A stretch of 64,000 nt of DNA, from assembly GCF_018131075.1 (NCBI RefSeq), contig NZ_JAFCLS010000042.1, positions 1 through 64,000 on the forward strand, read 5' to 3'. The notes under the pieces were generated by a model. It did no database searches. It worked only from the letters and a program-made list of their open reading frames with translations, and was not told the DNA's origin. Positions 50,244-57,918 of this stretch are shown here, piece after piece (positions within the stretch are counted from its first letter, which is position 1; each line of letters begins with the position of its first letter). The position numbers and the translations under genes were made by a program. The stretch comes from Bradyrhizobium sp. JYMT SZCCT0428 (GTDB lineage Bacteria; Pseudomonadota; Alphaproteobacteria; Rhizobiales; Xanthobacteraceae).

Positions 50244-52379
50244 ATGGCCAAATCTTCCAAGTCAGCCGTCAACGGCAAAGCAATATCCGCCCGGTCGGTA
50301 ACGATTCACGATCAGAAACTGAGTCGCGGCGAGGGCGGCGAGCTGCATCAGGTTGCGACAGTTGATGTGCCGGTGCTGACCACCGCCCAGGGCGGTCCGG
50401 TGTCGGACGATCAGAACTCGCTCAAGATCGGCCCCCGCGGACCTACGCTGCTCGAAGATTTTCATTTCCGCGAGAAGATCTTCCACTTCGACCACGAGCG
50501 CATTCCGGAGCGCGTGGTTCATGCCCGCGGCTACGGCGCACACGGCTTCTTCGAGAACTACAAGCCGCTTTCGAAATACACCCGTGCCGACCTGTTTCAA
50601 CGCGCCGGCGAGCGAACGCCGGCCTTTGTGCGGTTCTCGACGGTGGCGGGCGCAAAGGGCTCGTCCGATCTGGCGCGCGATGTGCGCGGGTTTGCCGTCA
50701 AGCTTTATACGCAGGAAGGCAACTGGGACATCGTCGGAAACAACATTCCGGTGTTCTTCATTCAGGACGCGATCAAGTTTCCGGACCTCGTTCATGCGGT
50801 GAAGGAAGAGCCGGATTGCGCGTTTCCACAGGCCCAATCAGCCCACGACAATTTCTGGGATTTCATCAGCCTGACCCCCGAAAGCATGCACATGATCATG
50901 TGGGTGATGTCGGACCGCGCCATCCCGCGCTCGTTCCGCTTCATGGAAGGGTTCGGCGTCCACACGTTCCGTCTCGTCAATGCGAAGAACGAGTCGACGT
51001 TCGTCAAATTCCACTGGAAGCCCAAGCTCGGCCTGCAGTCGGTGTTGTGGAACGAGGCTGTGAAGATCAACGGCGCCGATCCGGATTTCCATCGTCGCGA
51101 CCTCTGGACCGCCATACGGACCGGAAATTTTCCGGAATGGGAACTGCAGTTTCAGCTGTTCGATCAGGCCTTCGCGGACCGTTTCGACTTCGATGTGCTC
51201 GATCCTACCAAAATCATTCCGGAAGAAATGGTGCCGCCGATCCCGGTCGGCCGTCTGGTGCTGGACCGGATGCCGGATAATTTCTTCGCCGAGACCGAAC
51301 AGGTCGCGTTCATGACCCAGAACGTGCCGCCCGGCATCGACTTCTCCAACGATCCGCTGCTGCAGGGGCGCAATTTTTCCTATCTCGACACCCAGTTGAA
51401 GCGGCTGGGCGGACCCAACTTTACCCATATTCCGATCAACGCGCCGAAATGTCCATTCGCTCATTTCCAGCAAGACGGTCATATGGCGATGCGCAACCCG
51501 GTCGGGCGCGTCAACTATCAACCGAATTCATTCGGCGAAGGACCACGCGAGTCCCCGCAGCGTGGCTTCGTGCCATTTGCGGACGTGGAGCAGGGCGCCA
51601 AACGCCGGCTTCGCGCGGAGAGCTTTGCCGATCACTACAGCCAGGCGCGGCAGTTCCTGATCAGCCAAACCCGCGGCGAGCAGCATCATATCGCGGCGGC
51701 GCTGACCTTCGAACTCAGCAAGGTGAAAACCCCTGTCATTCGCGAGCGGATGGTGTCGCATTTGCTCAACATCGACGAGACGCTGGCGGGCAAGGTCGGC
51801 ACAGGGCTCGGGCTGAAAGCGATGCCCAAGCCGGCCGCTGCGGCAATGCCGACGCGGCAGGACCTCGATCCGTCCCCAAAACTGAGCATCGTCGAAAACG
51901 GGCCGCAACGGTTCGAGGGCCGCAAGCTCGGTATCCTCGTCACCGACGGCACCGATGCGGCGTTGCTGAAAGCGCTGCAGAAGGCGCTCACCAAGGAAGG
52001 CGCCACGTTCGAAATCATCGCCCCGAAGGTCGGAGGAGCCAGGGCCGGCGACGGCAGCTGGATCGAAGCCGATCAGATGATCGATGGCGCTCCCTCGGTA
52101 TTGTACGACGCGGTTGCGCTGCTGCCGGCGGCTGCGGCAATGGACGATCTGCTGCAGGAATCCACCGCGCGCGATTTCGTCGCCGACGCGTTTGCCCATT
52201 GCAAGTTCATCGGTCACGTGGAAGCGGCAACACCGCTGTTTGGGAAAGCCGGGATCGCCGAGGACGATATCGACGAAGGTTTCATTGATCTGGCTTCGGC
52301 AAAGGACGTGGCAGGCTTTGTCGGCAAGCTCGGTCAATTGCGGGTTTGGGGCCGGGAGCCCAGCGTCAAGATGAAGTAG
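50244..52379 (+). CDS. katE: Large-subunit (clade 2) monofunctional catalase KatE/HPII
   Basis: KatE dismutates hydrogen peroxide to water and oxygen in the cytosol. The 711-aa length and the extra C-terminal flavodoxin/GATase-like domain (from about 555: RKLGILVTDGTDAALLKAL) mark the HPII type. The catalytic His is in RVVHARGYGAHG (His93), the distal Asn in VGNNIPVFF (166/167), and the haem-ligand Tyr in FSYLDTQLKRLG. AGGAAAA precedes the ATG. The iron-permease-like gene starts eight bases after its stop, making a clear operon. No EcfG box was found directly upstream. Confidence 0.97.
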   Translation: MAKSSKSAVNGKAISARSVTIHDQKLSRGEGGELHQVATVDVPVLTTAQGGPVSDDQNSLKIGPRGPTLLEDFHFREKIFHFDHERIPERVVHARGYGAHGFFENYKPLSKYTRADLFQRAGERTPAFVRFSTVAGAKGSSDLARDVRGFAVKLYTQEGNWDIVGNNIPVFFIQDAIKFPDLVHAVKEEPDCAFPQAQSAHDNFWDFISLTPESMHMIMWVMSDRAIPRSFRFMEGFGVHTFRLVNAKNESTFVKFHWKPKLGLQSVLWNEAVKINGADPDFHRRDLWTAIRTGNFPEWELQFQLFDQAFADRFDFDVLDPTKIIPEEMVPPIPVGRLVLDRMPDNFFAETEQVAFMTQNVPPGIDFSNDPLLQGRNFSYLDTQLKRLGGPNFTHIPINAPKCPFAHFQQDGHMAMRNPVGRVNYQPNSFGEGPRESPQRGFVPFADVEQGAKRRLRAESFADHYSQARQFLISQTRGEQHHIAAALTFELSKVKTPVIRERMVSHLLNIDETLAGKVGTGLGLKAMPKPAAAAMPTRQDLDPSPKLSIVENGPQRFEGRKLGILVTDGTDAALLKALQKALTKEGATFEIIAPKVGGARAGDGSWIEADQMIDGAPSVLYDAVALLPAAAAMDDLLQESTARDFVADAFAHCKFIGHVEAATPLFGKAGIAEDDIDEGFIDLASAKDVAGFVGKLGQLRVWGREPSVKMK

Positions 52380-52387
52380 CAGGAGCG

Positions 52388-52723
52388 ATGGCGAAGGTAC
52401 CCGAGCAGCACTGGACAACCCACATCGGGCAAGCGGCGGGACACCCCGCCGCCTTCCTTGGGGTCGTCGCCTACGGTGCGCTGTGGTTCGCCTTTGCCAG
52501 GGATAGCTTCGGTTGGGAGGCCGTCGGCACACTGGCGGTTTTCATGATGACGCTGTTCATCCAGCGCGCCAACCGGCGCGATAATCTGGCGCTCCATGCC
52601 AAGCTGGATGAGCTTTTGCGCGTGGATTGCGATGCAAGGTCGGAGCTTACTCACCTCGACGAGCAGGAGCCTGAAGAGATCGAGCGGCATCGGGATAAAG
52701 AAGTGAGGAAGGATGCCGATTAA
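52388..52723 (+). CDS. Second low-affinity iron permease-family protein
   Basis: The 111-aa protein has two membrane helices (AAFLGVVAYGALWFAFA and AVGTLAVFMMTLFIQRA) and the same signature as its paralogue at 48509, here RANRRDNLALHAKLDELLRV followed by a Glu-rich EEIERHRDKE tail. It is shorter at both ends. AGGAG just precedes the ATG, eight bases after the katE stop, so it is co-expressed with catalase. The coupling with katE hints at iron or haem supply, or membrane protection, under peroxide stress; this is inference. Confidence 0.82.
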   Translation: MAKVPEQHWTTHIGQAAGHPAAFLGVVAYGALWFAFARDSFGWEAVGTLAVFMMTLFIQRANRRDNLALHAKLDELLRVDCDARSELTHLDEQEPEEIERHRDKEVRKDAD

Positions 52724-52831
52724 CCACGCCGGAAGCGCGCCGATTTCACGCGTATTTGGCTGCGCCGACGGGGTGACAACACCAGCTCCGTTGCGCTAGA
52801 CACGCTCCGACTTATCGAGAAAGGCAACGAG

Positions 52832-53290
52832 ATGCGATCTTCCAGACGCACGATCATTCAGACCGCGTTTGCCGCCGTGGCGGCGGCTGCTACTTCAACC
52901 CTTATTCCGGCCCCGGCATCGGCCCAGACCGCAGGAAAACCCATGACCACAGCTTCAGGTTTACAGATCATCGACAGCACGGTCGGAACCGGCGCTTCGC
53001 CGAAACCCGGCCAGACCTGCGTCATGCACTACACCGGCTGGCTTTATGAAAATGGCCAGAAGGGCAAGAAGTTCGACTCTTCGGTCGACCGCAACGAGCC
53101 GTTCGATTTTCCGATCGGCCAGGGCCGCGTCATCAAGGGTTGGGACGAGGGCGTCGCCTCGATGAAGGTCGGCGGCAAGCGCACGCTGATCATTCCGCCC
53201 GCGCTGGGCTATGGCGCGCGCGGCGCCGGCGGCGTCATTCCGCCCAACGCCACGCTGATGTTCGATGTCGAATTGTTGGCGGTGAAGTAA
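52832..53290 (+). CDS. FKBP-type peptidyl-prolyl isomerase, exported
   Basis: The 152-aa protein has a signal peptide with a twin-Arg start (MRSSRRTIIQTAFAAVAAAA, cleavage near ASAQ), so it could be a Tat or Sec substrate. The FKBP core has KPGQTCVMHYTGWL, KKFDSSVDRNEPFDFPIG, VIKGWDEGVASMKVGGKR and GYGARGAGGVIPPNATLMFD, with all of the usual pocket aromatic residues. It would fold proteins in the periplasm. It ends before a strong terminator shared with the convergent csbD gene. Confidence 0.94.
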   Translation: MRSSRRTIIQTAFAAVAAAATSTLIPAPASAQTAGKPMTTASGLQIIDSTVGTGASPKPGQTCVMHYTGWLYENGQKGKKFDSSVDRNEPFDFPIGQGRVIKGWDEGVASMKVGGKRTLIIPPALGYGARGAGGVIPPNATLMFDVELLAVK

Positions 53291-53331
53291 CCGCGGCTTC
53301 TCGCTTCATGCGCCCGATGGTGCAAACAAAA

Positions 53332-53359
53332 AAAGACCGGTCCCAAAGGACCGGTCTTT
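53332..53359. terminator. Bidirectional intrinsic terminator
   Basis: AAAGACCGGTCC (53332-53343) and GGACCGGTCTTT (53348-53359) form a perfect 12-bp stem with loop CAAA, with A and T runs on either side. It lies between the FKBP gene and the convergent csbD. Confidence 0.93.
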
Positions 53360-53381
53360 CAGTTTCGCGCAGTCAGCGCGA

Positions 53382-53597
53382 TCAGAGGTTCTTGTTTGCC
53401 GCGGCAGCCGCCTTGTCGATGGCTTCCTTGGTGGCCTCCTTGGCGTCGCCCATGGCCTTCTGGCCCTTGCCTTTGACTTCCTGGATCATGCCTTCGCCCT
53501 GCAGTTGCTCAGAACCGGTGGCTTCGCCGATGCCCTGCTTGGCCTTGCCGATGGCTTCGTTGGTGGCGCCTTTAACCTTGTCTGCCGTGCTACCCAT
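53382..53597 (-). CDS. CsbD family stress protein
   Basis: The 71-aa hydrophilic protein has the CsbD repeat pattern: STADKVKGATNEAIGKAKQG, then GEGMIQEVKGKGQKAMGDAK and EAIDKAAAAANK. CsbD proteins are general-stress induced, small and of unknown function. A TGAAC-N16-CGTT box (minus strand) stands about 37 bp upstream, close to the EcfG consensus. It is convergent with the FKBP gene across a shared terminator. It has no signal peptide. Confidence 0.92.
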   Translation of the reverse strand: MGSTADKVKGATNEAIGKAKQGIGEATGSEQLQGEGMIQEVKGKGQKAMGDAKEATKEAIDKAAAAANKNL

Positions 53598-53633
53598 GGA
53601 ACATTCCTTCTGATGTTTGTACTTCGATAGAGC

Positions 53634-53658
53634 AACGCACCAATGCGCCAGCGGTTCA
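53634..53658 (-). promoter_or_regulatory. EcfG-like promoter of csbD
   Basis: On the minus strand TGAAC (53658-53654) and CGTT (53637-53634) are separated by 16 bases, one mismatch in the -35 element. It lies 37 bases before the csbD start. Confidence 0.55.
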
Positions 53659-53745
53659 CTCTAAACGCTGGTTTCTGTTCACGTTTTTATGTACGCTTGG
53701 CCATCGAACGATTTTAAGGCGAACGATTTTACGGAAAGCAGCGCG

Positions 53746-54291
53746 ATGTCAGGCTCTCACGACCACACACATGATCACTCGCACGATCATTCTCACGGCG
53801 ATCACTCGCACAGCCACGACGCCGAGCGCTGGAAGCACGATGGCGTCCGTGTCATTCCCGGCAATCAGCTCGATCCCAACGTGCCGTCGACCGCGGGCAT
53901 GGACCGCAAGGCCGCGATCAATTTCGCCCGCGTCGGCGCGCAGAAATTATGGGCGGGCACCGTGACAATCCGGCCCGACGCCAAGACCGGCGCGCATCAT
54001 CACGGCCATCTCGAAAGCATCATCTATGTCGTGAAGGGCAAGGCGCGGATGCGCTGGGGTGAGCAGCTGCAGTTCACCGCCGAAGCCGGTCCCGGCGATT
54101 TCATCTTTGTGCCGCCCTATGTGCCGCACCAGGAGATCAACGCCAGCCGCGACGAGGTGCTGGAATGCGTGCTGGTGCGCAGCGACGGCGAAGCGGTCGC
54201 GATCAACCTCGACATCGAGCCGATCGAAAAGCCGGAGACCGTGCTGTGGGTCGACCCCGTGCACCGGGACCCCGCGGAGAAGAAATCGTAA
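53746..54291 (+). CDS. Cupin-domain protein with His-rich N-terminus
   Basis: The 181-aa protein opens with a metal-binding-looking run of alternating His, Asp and Ser (DHTHDHSHDHSHGDHSHSHD, about residues 5-24). It continues to a single cupin domain with motif 1 (GAHHHGHLESIIYVVKG, His ligands and Glu) and motif 2 (PGDFIFVPPYVPHQE). The His run resembles zinc or nickel storage tails of metallochaperones. The ATG at 53746 is chosen over an upstream start at 53689. Enzyme activity, if any, is unknown; a metal-sensing or detoxification role is possible. Confidence 0.85.
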   Translation: MSGSHDHTHDHSHDHSHGDHSHSHDAERWKHDGVRVIPGNQLDPNVPSTAGMDRKAAINFARVGAQKLWAGTVTIRPDAKTGAHHHGHLESIIYVVKGKARMRWGEQLQFTAEAGPGDFIFVPPYVPHQEINASRDEVLECVLVRSDGEAVAINLDIEPIEKPETVLWVDPVHRDPAEKKS

Positions 54292-54328
54292 CTTCTCGTC
54301 GCCCTTCGCGATAACGATCAAATCTGTC

Positions 54329-54351
54329 ATGCCCGGCCTCGTGCCGGGCAT
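54329..54351. terminator. Hairpin after the cupin gene
   Basis: ATGCCCGGC (54329-54337) and GCCGGGCAT (54343-54351) pair perfectly around CTCGT, followed by TTGCG. Similar GTCATGCCCGGC hairpins are common between genes in this group, so it may be both a repeat and a terminator. Confidence 0.6.
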
Positions 54352-54504
54352 TTGCGTATTGGCTTGCCGAAGTTGGTTTGCTGAAGTCCAGGCAAAGCCC
54401 CGTCACGGCGCGGAAAATCAGCCCGAAAAAAATCTCCAAAACCGATGTCGGATCGGTCCCGGCTGGTTCGTCCTTGATCCGAACCCCTCGAAAGGAGCCC
54501 ATTC

Positions 54505-54936
54505 ATGGCCAAAATGATCTTCGTCAACCTGCCGGTCAGCGACCTTGCCCGCGCCACCGCGTTCTACCAGGCGATCGGCGCCGTGAAGAACGAGCAGTTC
54601 TGCGACGACACCGCGTCCTGCATGGTGTTTTCCGACACCATTTACGCGATGCTGCTGACCCATGAGAAGTTCATGCAGTTCTCGCCGAAGAAGATCGCGG
54701 ACACGAAGACGTCCTGCGAAGTCCTGATCTGCGTCTCGGCCGACAGCCGGGCGGAAGTCGACGATCTCGTCGGCAAGGCCGAGAGGGCGGGCGGCGGCGT
54801 CGATCCCTGCCCAAAGCAGGATTACGGCTTCATGTACGGCCGCAGCTTTGAGGATCCGGACGGCCATATCTGGGAAGTGATGTGGATGGATGTCGCGGCC
54901 GCGAATGCGGCGCAACCGGCTGTCGCCAACGCCTGA
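54505..54936 (+). CDS. VOC family protein (glyoxalase-like)
   Basis: The 143-aa protein has the paired VOC modules, from MIFVNLPVSDLARATAFYQA to RSFEDPDGHIWEVMWMD. The FEDPDGH-WEV end is typical of lactoylglutathione-lyase-like proteins (PhnB/YunJ group). AAGGAG precedes the ATG. It stands alone between a hairpin and a repeat region. Substrate unknown; glyoxalase activity is possible but not shown by the residues visible. Confidence 0.85.
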   Translation: MAKMIFVNLPVSDLARATAFYQAIGAVKNEQFCDDTASCMVFSDTIYAMLLTHEKFMQFSPKKIADTKTSCEVLICVSADSRAEVDDLVGKAERAGGGVDPCPKQDYGFMYGRSFEDPDGHIWEVMWMDVAAANAAQPAVANA

Positions 54937-54976
54937 TCTCACGGTCATCGCGGCGGCGTAAGGTGAGGGGCGCAGG

Positions 54977-55136
54977 GTGGGCAAGGGCGCGCTTCGCGCC
55001 GTGCCCACCGTCTGTCCCGGGTGTATATCTAGAGCGTTTTCCAGCGAAGTGGACACCGGTTCGCGTCAAGAAAACGCGTCAAAACAAGAATCTAGAGCCC
55101 CGTTCCGATTCCATCGGAACGGAAAAGGCTCTAGCC
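54977..55136. repeat. Cluster of dispersed hairpin repeats
   Basis: Two hairpins stand in the gap before the GST gene. GTGGGC (54977-54982) with GCCCAC (55003-55008) encloses GGCGCG/CGCGCC. CTAGAGCC (55094-55101) pairs with GGCTCTAG (55129-55136), enclosing CGTTCCGATTCCATCGGAACG. TCTAGAGC/AGAGC-type boxes of this sort are common between genes in Bradyrhizobium relatives. No gene is inside. Confidence 0.6.
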
Positions 55137-55156
55137 CAATCCAGGAACGCTTAACT

Positions 55157-55798
55157 ATGCTCACCGTCTATGGCGAAGGTCGTGGCTTCCGTGTTGTTTG
55201 GCTGCTTGAGGAATTAGGATTGGCTTATCGGCTGCGGCCGGTCGATCTGCTGGCACCAGAGGTTGATCGTGATTTCCTCGCGATCAACCCGGCCGGCTTC
55301 ATTCCCGCACTGCAGGACGGCGAAACGATCATGGTCGAATCGATCGCGATTCTTGAGTACCTGCTCGCCCGCCACGGCTCAGCTTCGCTTGCCGTCGCCC
55401 CGGACGATCCCGCCTTCGCTTCCTATCTGCAATTTCTCCACTTAGGCGAGGCCGGACTCGCCGGGCCGATGAACGCCGTCTTGGTCGGTCGCCAACTGGC
55501 GCCCGAAGCCGAGCGAAATGCCCGGGTTACCTGCTGGGCATTCGAGACCTTCGAGAGCCGGCTGGGGTTGGTTATCCGCCGCCTCGCGGATTGCCCTTAT
55601 CTCGCCGGCGACCGATTCACTGCTGCCGATATCTCGGTGAGCTACGCCCTCCTGCTCGGCCTGCGAACCGGCAACTACGTCCCCGGTTCTACCGAGCGGG
55701 ACTATCTCGCCCGCACGACGGCACGCCCTGCCTACGCCCGAGCGATGGAAAGCTGCCAGGCCACCAAGGCCTGGGCGGCGAGATCACCGGGATTGTAG
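55157..55798 (+). CDS. Glutathione S-transferase
   Basis: The 213-aa protein has the thioredoxin-like N-terminal domain (MLTVYGEGRGFRVVWLLEE, then NPAGFIPALQDGETIMVESIAI with the cis-Pro and Glu-Ser that bind glutathione) and the helical C-terminal domain with ADISVSYALLLGL. It would conjugate glutathione to electrophiles or reduce peroxides in the cytosol. The ATG at 55157 follows a hairpin-repeat region. The class is not assigned. It is convergent with the autotransporter-like gene. Confidence 0.9.
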   Translation: MLTVYGEGRGFRVVWLLEELGLAYRLRPVDLLAPEVDRDFLAINPAGFIPALQDGETIMVESIAILEYLLARHGSASLAVAPDDPAFASYLQFLHLGEAGLAGPMNAVLVGRQLAPEAERNARVTCWAFETFESRLGLVIRRLADCPYLAGDRFTAADISVSYALLLGLRTGNYVPGSTERDYLARTTARPAYARAMESCQATKAWAARSPGL

Positions 55799-55844
55799 TG
55801 CTCGCTTCAATCCGGCTGTGGCTCCGCGCTTACGAGTCTGCGGC

Positions 55845-57014
55845 CTAGTACGTGATCCGCAAGCCGACGCCGCCATGCAGCGTGTTGCCGACCGGCTGCG
55901 GGCCGGCGGTGCCGTTGACGAAGAGGTCGGCGACCCAGCCCTTGCTGATCCGGAAGCCAAGGCGGCCGCCATATTCGAACCAGCCCTGGTTGCCGATCGT
56001 CGGCACCACGGTGCCGTTGCCGGTCACGGTGGCGACGATGCCGGATTGGGTGCCGAACGATTGCACGAACCCGCCATTGATGTTGGCCTCGACATTGTTG
56101 CCGAACAGATGCGTCCATTGTCCGCCGATCTTGACCAGGTTGGTCTTGTCGGTGCCGCCGGCGATCGAGGCGTCGAACGGGTTGAACGCGGCGGCGGGAT
56201 CGGTATAGCCCTTCACGCGCTGCCACAATTGCCAGACTTCGACGGAGGCGGCGACCTCGTCGCGCGGTGACAGCCGGCTGATCCAGCCTGCGCGGCCATA
56301 AACGCCGTAATTGTCGCCGGTGGTGTGGCTGTCCAGCGATACCGCCCCCAGGCTCGTCGCATAGGTGCGGCGATAGCGTATCTTCTCATAGGGCGTCAGG
56401 ATGGCGCCGATGTCGAAGAACGGCCGTGACGATCCCCAGTCGGCGAAATCGTAACGCAACGCGAACGCGCCGATCGGGGCGGCCGTGACGCTGTAGCCGC
56501 CTTCGCTGTAGTGCGTGTAGGCGATGCCCGCCAGCAGCGACAGATTGGCGGTCAGGTTCTTGCGGCCGTGAATGCCGGCCGAGAAAGACCCCGCCGAGCC
56601 GAAGGCGCTGACGCAATCGCCGCAATTGACCTGTTCGTTGATGCCGAGCAGCACGGTGCCGAGCACGCGGTTGGTGATCATCTGGTTGAAGCGCTGCTTG
56701 GCCAGATCGTTGATCGATCCCGCGCTGGAATCCGCGCCGGTTGGGCTTGGGGTCGGTGTCGGCGTTGGCGACGCAATTGGGGTCGGTGATGGCGAGGGCG
56801 TTGGTGATGGTGAATATGTGGGGGTTGGTGCTGGCGACGGCGAATACGTCGGCGTCGGCGAGGGAGAGCCGGACGGGTTCGGATTCGGATTGGTGCACTC
56901 TGTGCAATCGTCGAGAGACTGCGCCGACGCGGGCGCGATCAGCATCGGCGTCAGCAAAACCCCCGCGGTCAGCGCGGCCGACACAATGAAGCCCTTGATG
57001 CGGTTTGCCATCAT
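55845..57014 (-). CDS. Autotransporter beta-barrel-like surface protein with Pro/Ser/Thr repeat
   Basis: The 389-aa protein has a signal peptide (to about ASAQ, residue 31), then a low-complexity stretch of PSP/TPT/SPT units (about residues 44-92). A barrel domain follows (about 100-389), with strand-rich sequence and the C-terminal phase GNTLHGGVGLRITY ending in aromatic Tyr. This fits an autotransporter-type outer-membrane barrel without a passenger beyond the linker. Start ATG overlaps the FecR stop (TGATG), so the two are translationally coupled. Its function may be surface adhesion or sensing. Confidence 0.78.
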   Translation of the reverse strand: MMANRIKGFIVSAALTAGVLLTPMLIAPASAQSLDDCTECTNPNPNPSGSPSPTPTYSPSPAPTPTYSPSPTPSPSPTPIASPTPTPTPSPTGADSSAGSINDLAKQRFNQMITNRVLGTVLLGINEQVNCGDCVSAFGSAGSFSAGIHGRKNLTANLSLLAGIAYTHYSEGGYSVTAAPIGAFALRYDFADWGSSRPFFDIGAILTPYEKIRYRRTYATSLGAVSLDSHTTGDNYGVYGRAGWISRLSPRDEVAASVEVWQLWQRVKGYTDPAAAFNPFDASIAGGTDKTNLVKIGGQWTHLFGNNVEANINGGFVQSFGTQSGIVATVTGNGTVVPTIGNQGWFEYGGRLGFRISKGWVADLFVNGTAGPQPVGNTLHGGVGLRITY

Positions 57015-57724
57015 CAGCGTCCGCACAGCATGCCGCCGTCATCGACCGGCGGCGTCACCGTCGGCGAGGCGTTGGCATATTGCGTCGCGCTGCAAAGCCC
57101 CGCCGCGGCGCTGCAGGTCTTGGCGAAGGTCCATGGCGGGTTGTTGGTCTTCTTGATCGATGTCTTGCCGCCGCTCAGGGTGATGACGGCGGTATCGCCG
57201 GGATTGGTGAGCTGGACGCATTCGAAGCTGACGGTGCAGACCGATGCCTGGCCTTCCCGCAAGTTGACGACGGTCTGGCCGCGCTGCGACAGGATATCGA
57301 GCGTGGTGCCGCGGACGCCGATGGTCGCAAGCGGCGTCGTGATCTTGTAGGCGGCTTTTTCCGAATTGCCGGTGACGAAGCGGAACGCGCCGGAGGTCAG
57401 GCGGATCGCGACGTCGCGATAGTGGGTCTCGTCGTCGAACACGGTGCGGTCGAGCTTGAGCGACGCGCTCGGCCCGAGCGAGAGGTTGGTGCTGTCGGAC
57501 ATCACCAGCCGCGCGGCGCTGTCGAGACCGGTGCGCACGATTTCGTCGCGCAGCAATCCATCGCCGACATTGAGCTGGCTGGTTGCCGATCCGGCAACAC
57601 GGAGAACTTGATTCTTGACGACGGCGGCTTCGCCGACACGCGTTTGCGCTGAAAGCGGACTTGCCGCCAGCACCGCGATTGCGCCAAGCACAAAAAGAAA
57701 AAAAGAGCAGTTACGCGATTTCAT
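57014..57724 (-). CDS. FecR-domain periplasmic protein
   Basis: The 236-aa protein has a signal peptide (MKSRNCSFFLFVLGAIAVLAASPLSAQ read in two parts) and a FecR domain: VGDGLLRDEIVRTG, SLGPSASLKLDR, and the TPLATIGVRGTTLDIL block. It has no transmembrane anchor, so it is a soluble periplasmic FecR-like protein rather than an anti-sigma factor. It is coupled to the downstream autotransporter gene by a TGATG overlap. FecR-like domains of this kind often accompany outer-membrane proteins and may bind peptidoglycan or polysaccharide. Confidence 0.88.
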   Translation of the reverse strand: MKSRNCSFFLFVLGAIAVLAASPLSAQTRVGEAAVVKNQVLRVAGSATSQLNVGDGLLRDEIVRTGLDSAARLVMSDSTNLSLGPSASLKLDRTVFDDETHYRDVAIRLTSGAFRFVTGNSEKAAYKITTPLATIGVRGTTLDILSQRGQTVVNLREGQASVCTVSFECVQLTNPGDTAVITLSGGKTSIKKTNNPPWTFAKTCSAAAGLCSATQYANASPTVTPPVDDGGMLCGR

Positions 57725-57918
57725 TTCAAAGCCGATCGATTATCCCGACATCGTACCGGATCGCGCGCGCAAGCGATGTGGCAGAATTATCACAAGCGGC
57801 GCCTTACTAGCCCGTCGGTTAGTGCTGCCGGATTCCAATCGCGTTCAATGCGAAGGACATAAAAATATGTACCGCCCACACTGAATTTTGCCGCAATTTC
57901 ATTTGGTTTCTGAAGACA

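Noticed and set aside
56750..56880. Tandem GGTGTCGGCG-like repeats as a possible CRISPR or satellite
   Set aside because: They are the codons of the Pro/Ser/Thr linker of the autotransporter-like protein; units are irregular and there are no spacers.
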